The notes below the pieces were generated by a model. That model made no database searches and was not told where the DNA came from. It saw only the letters and a list, made by a program, of their open reading frames with translations. Positions 1-5,707 of a stretch of 8,023 nucleotides of DNA are shown one piece after another (within the stretch, counting starts at the first letter, position 1; the number at the start of each line of letters is the position of its first letter). This DNA comes from SVTX01 sp964526505 (GTDB lineage: Bacteria; Bacillota; Clostridia; Oscillospirales; CAG-272), in contig CAZGJC010000046.1 in NCBI GenBank assembly GCA_964526505.1, positions 1-8,023 on the forward strand. Direction: 5' to 3'. A program made the position numbers and the translations under genes.

Positions 1-1
1 A

Positions 2-85
2 TACGGAGATAGAGAAAGCGACACAATTTACCTTGACAAAGAAAGTACGGTCGAATGTGTCGTAAAAATCGAGAAGAAAAATTGA
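2..85 (+). CDS. C-terminal end of an unidentified upstream gene (partial)
   Basis: The frame beginning at base 2 is open for 27 codons and closes with TGA at 83-85. The tail ends in VECVVKIEKKN, an alternating hydrophobic/charged pattern that would suit a terminal beta strand. Nothing in it identifies a family, so no function is assigned. It lies 58 bases upstream of the YitT start, on the same strand, and I see no convincing terminator between them, so it may belong to the same transcript. The call rests on the open frame, the stop placed just before the next gene and plausible residue composition; the fragment is short enough that this could be chance. Confidence 0.5.
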   Translation, partial: YGDRESDTIYLDKESTVECVVKIEKKN

Positions 86-130
86 CTTAACGCTGTGGTG
101 GGACCGTTTGTTAAAACATCGTCTTACCCG

Positions 131-136
131 AAGGAG
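131..136 (+). promoter_or_regulatory. Ribosome binding site that sets the yitT-family start at 144
   Basis: AAGGAG lies seven bases before the ATG at 144. The upstream in-frame ATG at 108 has no such site, and using it would add twelve basic and polar residues (MLKHRLTRRSIF) that are not needed by the family. The start at 144 is therefore preferred. Confidence 0.8.
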
Positions 137-143
137 CATTTTT

Positions 144-1037
144 ATGAAAATTCAAACAAAGGAAAATTTAAAACACTGGGTCATTGATTTATTATATGCG
201 TTTGCCGCAGGTGTTGTGGTCGGAACAGCATATTTCTTCTTTCAGAACAGCAACGGATTTGCTCCCGGAGGTGTCGGAGGTCTGGCTACCATAGCACACC
301 ATTTGCTTGAAGGACGGGTGAGTTGGTCGATTTTGATGATCTCGTTTAACTTGCCTATATTTATACTTGTAAGTGCGTGCATTAACAAGAGGCTCGGAAT
401 TATGTTGAGTTTATATCTTGTTGTACAATCATTTATACCTGACATTTATGCGAGTATAGGACTGAAAGCGTACTGTCTTGCAAACAGCGGAGACGATTTT
501 AACGTAATATTTGCGTGTATCGGAGCGGGCGTTGTATCGGGATTCGGTTTTTCGATGATGCTCAGACGGTTCGGTGCAAGCGGAGGAACGTACGGTATTT
601 CGGCACTTATAAAAAAATATCACCCGGAACACAACATAGCGTATCTTTCGTTCGTTATGGACGCTTGCGTGGTATTTATCGCATTTTTCGTTTACGGTAT
701 GAAGTTGACACCTGCCATGTGTACGCTGATAAACTTATTTATTGCCGATTTGATTGTAGACAACGGACTCAGCGGTCTCAAAAACGGATATAAATTTGAA
801 ATAATCACAAGTCAACCCGACGAACTTTCACGGGAACTGATTACACGTCTTAAACGAGGAGTTACGGAGATAAAAGCACACGGAATGTACTCGGATTCGG
901 ATAAATATACTTTGGTATGCATTATACATAAGCGTCAGATGGGTGAGATGCTGAAAATTTTGAAGAGTCACCCCGAGGTTTTCGCAAGTTTTGAGAAAGT
1001 CAACGAGGTTTTCGGAAACTTCAAAAAGAAAGTATAA
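144..1037 (+). CDS. YitT/DUF161 family integral membrane protein with C-terminal DUF2179 domain
   Basis: The 297-residue product has the two-part layout of the YitT family. Hydrophobic membrane segments fill roughly residues 12-205, and a soluble alpha/beta DUF2179 domain covers about 215-290. Family hallmarks are the glycine-rich NGFAPGGVGGLATI at 37-50, the FNLPIF segment at 68-73 and GASGGTYGISAL at 144-155. The length is usual for full-length members. These proteins sit in the cytoplasmic membrane of Bacillota. Their substrate is not established, although transport has been proposed for some, so no specific function is given. The start at 144 is chosen for its ribosome binding site. The nitroreductase gene follows after 30 bases with no terminator, suggesting co-transcription. 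No promoter is evident in the short upstream gap. Confidence 0.9.
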   Translation: MKIQTKENLKHWVIDLLYAFAAGVVVGTAYFFFQNSNGFAPGGVGGLATIAHHLLEGRVSWSILMISFNLPIFILVSACINKRLGIMLSLYLVVQSFIPDIYASIGLKAYCLANSGDDFNVIFACIGAGVVSGFGFSMMLRRFGASGGTYGISALIKKYHPEHNIAYLSFVMDACVVFIAFFVYGMKLTPAMCTLINLFIADLIVDNGLSGLKNGYKFEIITSQPDELSRELITRLKRGVTEIKAHGMYSDSDKYTLVCIIHKRQMGEMLKILKSHPEVFASFEKVNEVFGNFKKKV

Positions 1038-1067
1038 AATTTCAAGTGCCAAAAAAGGAGATAAATT

Positions 1068-1595
1068 ATGGAATTTCTGGACTCATTGAAAGAGCGACAC
1101 AGCACAAAAAAGTATTCTGACAGGGCGGTGCCAAAGGAACTTATCGATCTCGTTGTGCAAGCGGGAATTTATTCTCCGTCGGGAATGAACAAGCAGGCGG
1201 TACGTTTTATGGTTGTTGATAATCCCGAGACCGTAAAAGAAATTTCGAATATAAATGCAAAGGTCGGAAATTTTCCAAAGGGAATTGACCCGTTTTACGG
1301 TGCGGGTGTTGTAATCGTCGTATTTGCCGACAGAAATATTATAACTCACGTAGAGGACGGGTCGCTTGCACTCGGAAATATGCTTAACGAGGCGTATTCG
1401 CTCGGTCTCGGTTCGTGTTGGATACACAGAGCCAAAGAGTGTTTTGAGGATGATACGGGCAGAAAAATAGCGAGAGATTACGGTATTCCCGATGAATATA
1501 TAGGTATCGGAAACTGCATCTTGGGATATTCCGAAGATGGATTTGAGGGAAAGCCGAAAGCAAGAGTTGAGGGCAGAGTTCACACAAAAGAATAA
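1068..1595 (+). CDS. Nitroreductase-family FMN-dependent oxidoreductase
   Basis: This 175-residue protein is a compact member of the nitroreductase superfamily, which uses FMN and NAD(P)H to reduce nitro compounds, quinones or other acceptors in the cytoplasm. The N-terminal ERHSTKKYSD (9-18) corresponds to the family's R-x-S-x-R-x-[FY] flavin phosphate motif, with Lys replacing the second Arg. SPSGMNKQ (36-43) is the usual Ser-Pro-Ser-x-x-Asn-x-Gln flavin contact. DGSLALGNMLNEAYSLGLGSCWI (97-119, written here as DGSLALGNML followed by NEAYSLGLGSCWI) is the conserved helix and Gly-rich turn of the second half. The length of about 175 is typical of the short clostridial branch. The ATG at 1068 has a strong AAAGGAG site. 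It sits between the YitT gene and the ROK kinase, probably in one operon. The physiological substrate cannot be told from sequence. Confidence 0.92.
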   Translation: MEFLDSLKERHSTKKYSDRAVPKELIDLVVQAGIYSPSGMNKQAVRFMVVDNPETVKEISNINAKVGNFPKGIDPFYGAGVVIVVFADRNIITHVEDGSLALGNMLNEAYSLGLGSCWIHRAKECFEDDTGRKIARDYGIPDEYIGIGNCILGYSEDGFEGKPKARVEGRVHTKE

Positions 1596-1606
1596 TTGCG
1601 ACAGAA

Positions 1607-1612
1607 AAGAGG
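1607..1612 (+). promoter_or_regulatory. Weak ribosome binding site that sets the ROK kinase start at 1618
   Basis: AAGAGG lies five bases before the ATG at 1618. It is weaker than the AAGGAG sites of the other genes in the window. The in-frame ATG at 1537 lies inside the nitroreductase gene and would prepend 27 residues before the nucleotide-binding motif, which normally starts within a few residues of the N-terminus in this family, so 1618 is preferred. Confidence 0.65.
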
Positions 1613-1617
1613 CTTTT

Positions 1618-2568
1618 ATGTATCGCATAGGAATAGATCTCGGCGGAACAAATATTGCCGCCGCCGTAATTGATGAAAATTTTAATATTATAATCAAGAA
1701 GAGTATCCCCACAACCGTTGCACGTGGCGGTGACGGAATAGCGGACGATATGGCGACGCTGTGTCATACGCTTTGCACGGAGGCGTGCATTGACGAGGGG
1801 GACATTGAGGCAATCGGAATAGCGTCTCCCGGAATTGCAAACAGCAGAGACGGAGTGGTCGAATATGCCTGCAATTTACCGCTGAAAAAATATCCGATAT
1901 GCAGGAAACTTTCAGAGAGATTTTCCAGCGTTGAAGTTCACGTGGAAAACGACGCAAATGCCGCCGCATGGGGCGAAGCGGTTGCAGGTGCCGCAAAGGG
2001 AACGAGAAATTCCGTCACGGTCACGCTCGGAACAGGCGTCGGCGGTGGCGTGATAATAGACGGAAAAGTATATGCCGGATTTAATTTTGCCGGCAGTGAG
2101 TTGGGTCACAACGTTATAGTTGCGGGCGGTAGGCTTTGCGGATGCGGTCGCAGAGGCTGTTGGGAGGCTTACAGTTCGGCAACGGCACTTATCAATATGA
2201 CAAACGAAAAGATTGAGGAGTGCAAGAAGAGCGGACGAGAAACTTTGATGTCAGGGGCTGACGTCGTAAACGGTCGCACGGCGTTTGACGCATATGAGGC
2301 AGGCGATATTGTCGCAGGTGAAGTGGTAAAAGAATATGCCGAATATCTTGCCGTGGGCATCACGAATATTATAAATTTGTATCGCCCGGAAGTGGTTTGC
2401 ATAGGAGGTGGCATATCCGGTCAGGGTCAGAGATTACTTGATTTGATTATGCCACAAGTTAAGTCTGAGGTGTACGGCGGATACGATATTGACGAGCCTA
2501 CAAGAGTTTGCATTTGCCAACTTGGGAATGACGCAGGCATTATTGGTGCGGCTTTTCTCGGAATTTAA
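1618..2568 (+). CDS. glcK: ROK-family sugar kinase, probable glucokinase
   Basis: The 316-residue protein is a full-length ROK kinase, most likely an ATP-dependent glucokinase that converts glucose to glucose-6-phosphate in the cytoplasm. It opens with IGIDLGGTNIA, the ATP phosphate-binding loop (4-14). ENDANAAAWGE has the catalytic aspartate at D112. TLGTGVGGGVIIDGKVYAG is the second phosphate loop. SELGHN contributes E161 and H164 to sugar and zinc binding, and CGCGRRGCWE supplies C174, C176 and C181, completing the ROK zinc site. The C-terminal IGGGISGQG is the adenosine motif. It starts 22 bases after the nitroreductase stop and ends just before a strong terminator, so it is the last gene of the operon. 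ROK members also include fructokinases and N-acetyl amino sugar kinases, so the exact sugar is inferred. Confidence 0.93.
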   Translation: MYRIGIDLGGTNIAAAVIDENFNIIIKKSIPTTVARGGDGIADDMATLCHTLCTEACIDEGDIEAIGIASPGIANSRDGVVEYACNLPLKKYPICRKLSERFSSVEVHVENDANAAAWGEAVAGAAKGTRNSVTVTLGTGVGGGVIIDGKVYAGFNFAGSELGHNVIVAGGRLCGCGRRGCWEAYSSATALINMTNEKIEECKKSGRETLMSGADVVNGRTAFDAYEAGDIVAGEVVKEYAEYLAVGITNIINLYRPEVVCIGGGISGQGQRLLDLIMPQVKSEVYGGYDIDEPTRVCICQLGNDAGIIGAAFLGI

Positions 2569-2579
2569 TATTCAAACAA

Positions 2580-2614
2580 AGGGGTTATTGTAAAATAATC
2601 CCTATTTTTATTTT
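2580..2614 (+). terminator. Rho-independent terminator after the ROK kinase
   Basis: A 10-bp stem (2580-2589 with 2594-2603, one G-U pair) closes a GTAA loop and is followed by ATTTTTATTTT. It begins 11 bases after the kinase stop codon. It separates the first operon from the copper operon, whose -35 box starts only five bases further on. Confidence 0.9.
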
Positions 2615-2618
2615 CCTC

Positions 2619-2647
2619 TTGACAAATACCCCGTGGGGGTATATAAT
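2619..2647 (+). promoter_or_regulatory. Sigma-A promoter of the csoR-copA operon
   Basis: TTGACA at 2619-2624 and TATAAT at 2642-2647 are both perfect consensus hexamers with a 17-base spacer. Transcription should start near 2654, giving a leader of roughly 45 bases before csoR. Such a strong promoter fits a gene pair that is held off by a repressor, and the repressor palindrome lies in the spacer. Confidence 0.92.
2626..2642. promoter_or_regulatory. CsoR operator (copper-responsive palindrome)
   Basis: ATACCCC-GTG-GGGGTAT is a perfect inverted repeat with 7-bp arms around a 3-bp centre. C-tract/G-tract palindromes flanked by TA are the known recognition pattern of CsoR repressors. It fills the spacer between the -35 and -10 boxes and touches the -10, so bound CsoR would block RNA polymerase. 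The csoR gene lies directly downstream, which supports autoregulation released by Cu(I). Binding itself is inferred. Confidence 0.85.
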
Positions 2648-2688
2648 CAGAGATGGATAAAGAACAGTAATATGTAAAGATATTTGTC

Positions 2689-2693
2689 GGAGG
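2689..2693 (+). promoter_or_regulatory. Ribosome binding site that sets the csoR start at 2699
   Basis: GGAGG sits five bases before the ATG at 2699. A TTG at 2684 is in frame but would have this site inside its own coding sequence, so the ATG is preferred. Confidence 0.75.
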
Positions 2694-2698
2694 CGGAT

Positions 2699-3037
2699 AT
2701 GGAATATATACCCGAGAATACAAAAGCGGAGACGCAGGAAAATTTATGTTGTGCGTCGGGAAGAAAAAAGAAACGCAGTGATGCCGAGGTCAAGGATTTA
2801 TGCAATCGTTTGAGCAGAATTGAGGGTCAGGTGCGAGGTGTCAGAAAAATGGTGGATGAGGGTGCGTATTGCACGGATATAATAACACAGGTATCTGCCA
2901 TAAATGCCGCACTTAATGCTTTTAACAAAAAATTGCTTGAAACACATATAAAAACCTGTGTAACGTCCGACGTTCAGGCGGAAAATTATGACAGCAGGGA
3001 CGAACTTATATCTCTGCTTTCAAAACTTATGAAGTAA
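2699..3037 (+). CDS. csoR: CsoR, copper-sensing transcriptional repressor
   Basis: The 112-residue cytoplasmic protein belongs to the CsoR/RcnR all-helical repressor family, whose oligomers bind operator DNA and let go when Cu(I) binds. The conserved helix LSRIEGQVRGVRKMV covers about 38-52. The Cu(I) ligands are all present: C58 in AYCTDI, and H83 and C87 in ETHIKTC. Their spacing (25 and 4) is the same as C36, H61 and C65 of Mycobacterium tuberculosis CsoR. That pattern separates it from nickel, formaldehyde and persulfide sensors of the same family. An N-terminal extension of about 30 residues holds a Cys pair (C17-C18) and the basic patch RKKKR (22-26). It lies directly downstream of its likely operator and 24 bases upstream of copA. 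Confidence 0.95.
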   Translation: MEYIPENTKAETQENLCCASGRKKKRSDAEVKDLCNRLSRIEGQVRGVRKMVDEGAYCTDIITQVSAINAALNAFNKKLLETHIKTCVTSDVQAENYDSRDELISLLSKLMK

Positions 3038-3061
3038 TCCACACGTATTTTGAGGTGAAAT

Positions 3062-5566
3062 ATGGAAAAATTTAACGTAACGGGAATGAGTTGTGCCGCT
3101 TGCTCCGCACGTGTTGAAAAAGCGGTGTCCTCCATTGACGGAGTTGTGTCGTGTCAGGTTAGTCTGCTTACGAATTCGATGACGGTTGACGGAGACGTCG
3201 GTGCGGATATCATTATAAAGGCGGTCGAAAGTGCAGGATACGGTGCGTCACTTGACGGCGGAGACGGTAAGAAAATAGGCGAGTCTCTCATGGACGCACT
3301 ACAAGACAGGGAAACGCCGAAAATATTAAAAAGGCTTTTATGGTCAATAGGTTTTCTTGTTCTGCTTATGTATATATCAATGGGTCACGTTATGTGGAAT
3401 TTTCCCATTCCCGTATTTATGGAAAGTCCTGTTGTCTTATCTGCGACGGAATGCGTACTTGCATTGATTATTATGGTTATAAACCGCAAATTTTTCATAA
3501 ACGGTGCAAAAGGAATAATTCACAAGTCTCCCAATATGGACACGTTGGTTGCTATGGGGTCGGGAGTGTCGTTTATATACAGTTTATATCTGACAGGTGG
3601 AATTTTTTACGACGCATTTAGCGGAAACGGTGTATCGGCACACGAAAGTTTGCACGGTCTTTATTATGAGTCTGCGGCGATGATATTGACGCTTATCACA
3701 CTCGGAAAGTTACTTGAAGCACGCTCAAAGGGAAAGACCACCGACGCACTTCGCAGTTTGATAAGTCTCGCTCCCAAAAAGGCAAGGATAGTTGTTGACG
3801 GAGCGGAAATTGAAGTTGATGCCGAGGACGTGAAGGTCGGAGATATATTTATTGTAAAAGCGGGGGAAAGTTTTCCTGTGGACGGAACCATAATCGACGG
3901 ATACGGAGCGATTGACGAGTCTGCACTGACCGGAGAAAGTGTTCCCGTGGACAAAAGTGTAGGTGACGTTGTTTCTGCCGCCACGGTGAACAAATCCGGG
4001 TATTTGGTATGCCGTGCCGAGCGTGTCGGTTCGGATACGGCACTTGCGAGAATTATCAAGGCGGTGAGTGACGCATCGTCATCAAAGGCACCGATTGCAA
4101 AAGTTGCGGACAAAGTGTCCGGCATATTTGTTCCGACGGTCATATCAATTGCAATTGTTGCAACTGTTGTCTGGCTTGCGTGTACAAAAGACGTCGGCTT
4201 TGCGGTGGCACGAGGAGTATCGGTATTGGTTATAAGTTGTCCGTGTGCTTTGGGACTTGCAACGCCTGTTGCCATAATGGTGGGAAGCGGTGTCGGTGCC
4301 AAGGGAGGAATACTTTTCAAAAACGCAGAGTCGCTTGAACATACCGGCAGGGCGGACATAGTTATTCTTGACAAGACGGGAACAATTACGAAAGGCAAAC
4401 CGGAAGTGACGGATATTATACCCGTTGGGGTTGAAGAAAATCAACTTTTGTCTCTTGCCTACACGCTTGAAAAGAAAAGCGAACATCCTCTGGCGTATGC
4501 CGTTACGTCATACTGTGAAAGCAGGGATGCGGAATTGTGGGAGTCGGAAAATTTCGAAGTGCTTGCCGGAAGCGGTATTCGTGCGAATATCGGAGGTGAG
4601 GAGTCTGTCGGCGGTAACGTCAAGTTTATCTTGCAAAATGCCACCGTTTCGGATGATATAATAAATGCGACGGAAAAACTCTCAGAGGACGGCAAAACAC
4701 CTCTTTTGTTTGCAAGAGGAGGAAAGATATACGGAATCATAGCCGTTGCGGACGCCATAAAAGAGGACAGCGGATATGCTATCGAACGTCTTAAAAATAT
4801 GGGCATAAAGACGGTTATGTTGACGGGCGACAACAGACGCACAGCCGAGGCGGTTGCAAAACTTGCGGGGGTTGACGAGGTAATATCCGACGTATTGCCA
4901 TATGAAAAGTCCGAGGTGGTAAAAAAATATAAACGAGAGGGTAACGTTATTATGGTGGGTGACGGCATAAACGACGCACCTGCACTGACACATGCCGACA
5001 TAGGAATGGCGATAGGAGCGGGAACCGACGTGGCAATTGACGCCGCAGACGTGGTATTGATGAGAAATACTTTGAGCGACGTTGCATCGGGTATAAGTTT
5101 GAGCAGACGAGTGCTTTTAAACGTAAAAGAAAATTTATTCTGGGCGTTTATATACAACGTTATCGGAATACCGCTGGCGGCAGGTGTTTGGATTCCGCTT
5201 TTCGGCTGGGAACTCAATCCCATGTTCGGAGCGGCGGCGATGAGTCTTTCGTCGTTCTGCGTGGTTATGAATGCATTGAGGCTCAATTTGTTTGATATGA
5301 CAAATCCGAAGCATGACAAGAAAAAAATCAAGAAAAACAAAAAGGAGAAAAAAGAAATGGTAAGAACAATGAAAATCAAAGGAATGATGTGTTCGCATTG
5401 CGAGGCAAGAGTGAAAAAATATCTTGAAGCGTGCGAGGGTGTTATTTCTGCGGAAGTCAGTCACGAGAGCGGTACCGCTATTGTTACGACCGACGGAAAA
5501 ATATCCGATGATATGCTCAAAAAGGTTGTTGTGGACTTAGATTACGAAGTTCTCGGAATCGAATAA
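3062..5566 (+). CDS. copA: CopA, copper-exporting P1B-type ATPase with a fused C-terminal CopZ-like HMA domain
   Basis: The 834-residue membrane pump hydrolyses ATP to move Cu(I) out of the cytoplasm. An N-terminal HMA domain carries GMSCAAC (C11, C14). Membrane segments start near residue 90. The actuator domain has TGES (290-293), and the transmembrane copper site has C393-P-C395. D437 of DKTGT is the phosphorylated aspartate. SEHP holds H475, and GDGINDAP (633-640) is the magnesium hinge. The Cu(I)-class signatures NLFWAFIYN...P and MSLSS occur in the last two membrane helices. A Lys-rich linker (about 748-765) then joins a second HMA domain with MMCSHC (C777, C780). Classic CopA lacks this C-terminal domain, though I recall similar fusions in clostridia. 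GAGGTGA precedes the ATG. It is co-transcribed with csoR and ends at a strong terminator. Silver may also be carried. Confidence 0.96.
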   Translation: MEKFNVTGMSCAACSARVEKAVSSIDGVVSCQVSLLTNSMTVDGDVGADIIIKAVESAGYGASLDGGDGKKIGESLMDALQDRETPKILKRLLWSIGFLVLLMYISMGHVMWNFPIPVFMESPVVLSATECVLALIIMVINRKFFINGAKGIIHKSPNMDTLVAMGSGVSFIYSLYLTGGIFYDAFSGNGVSAHESLHGLYYESAAMILTLITLGKLLEARSKGKTTDALRSLISLAPKKARIVVDGAEIEVDAEDVKVGDIFIVKAGESFPVDGTIIDGYGAIDESALTGESVPVDKSVGDVVSAATVNKSGYLVCRAERVGSDTALARIIKAVSDASSSKAPIAKVADKVSGIFVPTVISIAIVATVVWLACTKDVGFAVARGVSVLVISCPCALGLATPVAIMVGSGVGAKGGILFKNAESLEHTGRADIVILDKTGTITKGKPEVTDIIPVGVEENQLLSLAYTLEKKSEHPLAYAVTSYCESRDAELWESENFEVLAGSGIRANIGGEESVGGNVKFILQNATVSDDIINATEKLSEDGKTPLLFARGGKIYGIIAVADAIKEDSGYAIERLKNMGIKTVMLTGDNRRTAEAVAKLAGVDEVISDVLPYEKSEVVKKYKREGNVIMVGDGINDAPALTHADIGMAIGAGTDVAIDAADVVLMRNTLSDVASGISLSRRVLLNVKENLFWAFIYNVIGIPLAAGVWIPLFGWELNPMFGAAAMSLSSFCVVMNALRLNLFDMTNPKHDKKKIKKNKKEKKEMVRTMKIKGMMCSHCEARVKKYLEACEGVISAEVSHESGTAIVTTDGKISDDMLKKVVVDLDYEVLGIE
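5341..5566 (+). other. Candidate internal ribosome binding site and start for a free CopZ-like copper chaperone inside copA
   Basis: AAAGGAG at 5341-5347 is followed after nine bases by an in-frame ATG at 5357, exactly where the Lys-rich linker gives way to the last HMA domain. Translation from here would give a 69-residue protein with MMCSHC near its N-terminus, the size and layout of a stand-alone CopZ chaperone. No separate copZ follows copA before the terminator. The site may be real, or it may be a by-product of Lys and Glu codons (AAA AAG GAG AAA) in the linker. Use of this start is inferred and not shown. Confidence 0.45.
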
Positions 5567-5610
5567 AAAATAAACGGCGAAAAATACAATTTTTCGCCGT
5601 TTATTTTTGA
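5566..5610 (+). terminator. Rho-independent terminator after copA
   Basis: A perfect 20-bp stem (5566-5585 with 5589-5608) encloses an ACA loop. Its GC core is ACGGCG/CGCCGT, flanked by A and T tracts. It starts at the last base of the copA stop codon and ends the csoR-copA operon. The flanking A tract means it could also stop transcription from the other strand. Confidence 0.93.
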
Positions 5611-5636
5611 TTTTCGCCGTTTATTTTTGATTTTCG
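5591..5636. repeat. Tandem duplication of the terminator 3' arm
   Basis: The 20-base unit TTTTCGCCGTTTATTTTTGA occurs twice in direct succession (5591-5610 and 5611-5630), followed by the first six bases of a third copy. The second copy can also pair with the left arm of the copA terminator, forming an alternative hairpin with a loop of about 27 bases. It looks like a local slippage duplication. Confidence 0.9.
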
Positions 5637-5638
5637 AC

Positions 5639-5667
5639 TTGATAATATACGTTTTATATGGTAAAAT
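5639..5667 (+). promoter_or_regulatory. Probable sigma-A promoter of the lipoprotein gene
   Basis: TTGATA (5639-5644) and TAAAAT (5662-5667) are each one mismatch from consensus, with a 17-base spacer. Transcription would start near 5674, about 34 bases before the start codon. The promoter lies after the copA terminator, so the lipoprotein appears to be expressed independently. I see no CsoR-type palindrome here. Confidence 0.75.
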
Positions 5668-5707
5668 TCAATTAGCGGATACAGAGTCCGCAAAGGAGGA
5701 ATAATTT

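Noticed and set aside
33..61. TTGACA at 33-38 as a -35 box for the YitT gene
   Set aside because: It lies inside the upstream coding sequence and the base positions 17 away (TGTGTC) do not resemble a -10 box. The TTGACT at 82-87 likewise has no -10 at proper spacing.
108..143. Upstream ATG at 108 for the YitT-family gene
   Set aside because: No ribosome binding site precedes it, whereas the ATG at 144 has AAGGAG at ideal distance.
1537..1617. Upstream ATG at 1537 for the ROK kinase
   Set aside because: It lies within the nitroreductase gene, lacks a ribosome binding site and would put 27 unrelated residues before the family's N-terminal phosphate loop.
2653..2670. Five-codon reading frame (MDKEQ) in the csoR leader
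   Set aside because: It sits at the predicted transcription start with no ribosome binding site, and no attenuator hairpin follows. A chance occurrence is the simplest reading.
5321..5356. Programmed frameshift in the A-rich linker of copA, as in E. coli
   Set aside because: The A runs, including AAAAAAG at 5348-5354, are not in the phase needed for a canonical X-XXY-YYZ slip, and the zero frame already reads through into the HMA domain. A frameshift is not needed to join the domains.
4459..5379. 306-codon open frame on the minus strand opposite copA
   Set aside because: It is the antisense shadow of a well-supported gene, rich in Ser, Thr, Ala and Pro as expected from complementing this codon usage, with no recognisable domain. 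The same applies to the 244-codon minus-strand frame at 3664-4398.
5591..5636. Tandem repeat as a CRISPR remnant
   Set aside because: The copies are directly adjacent with no spacers and are explained by duplication of the terminator arm.
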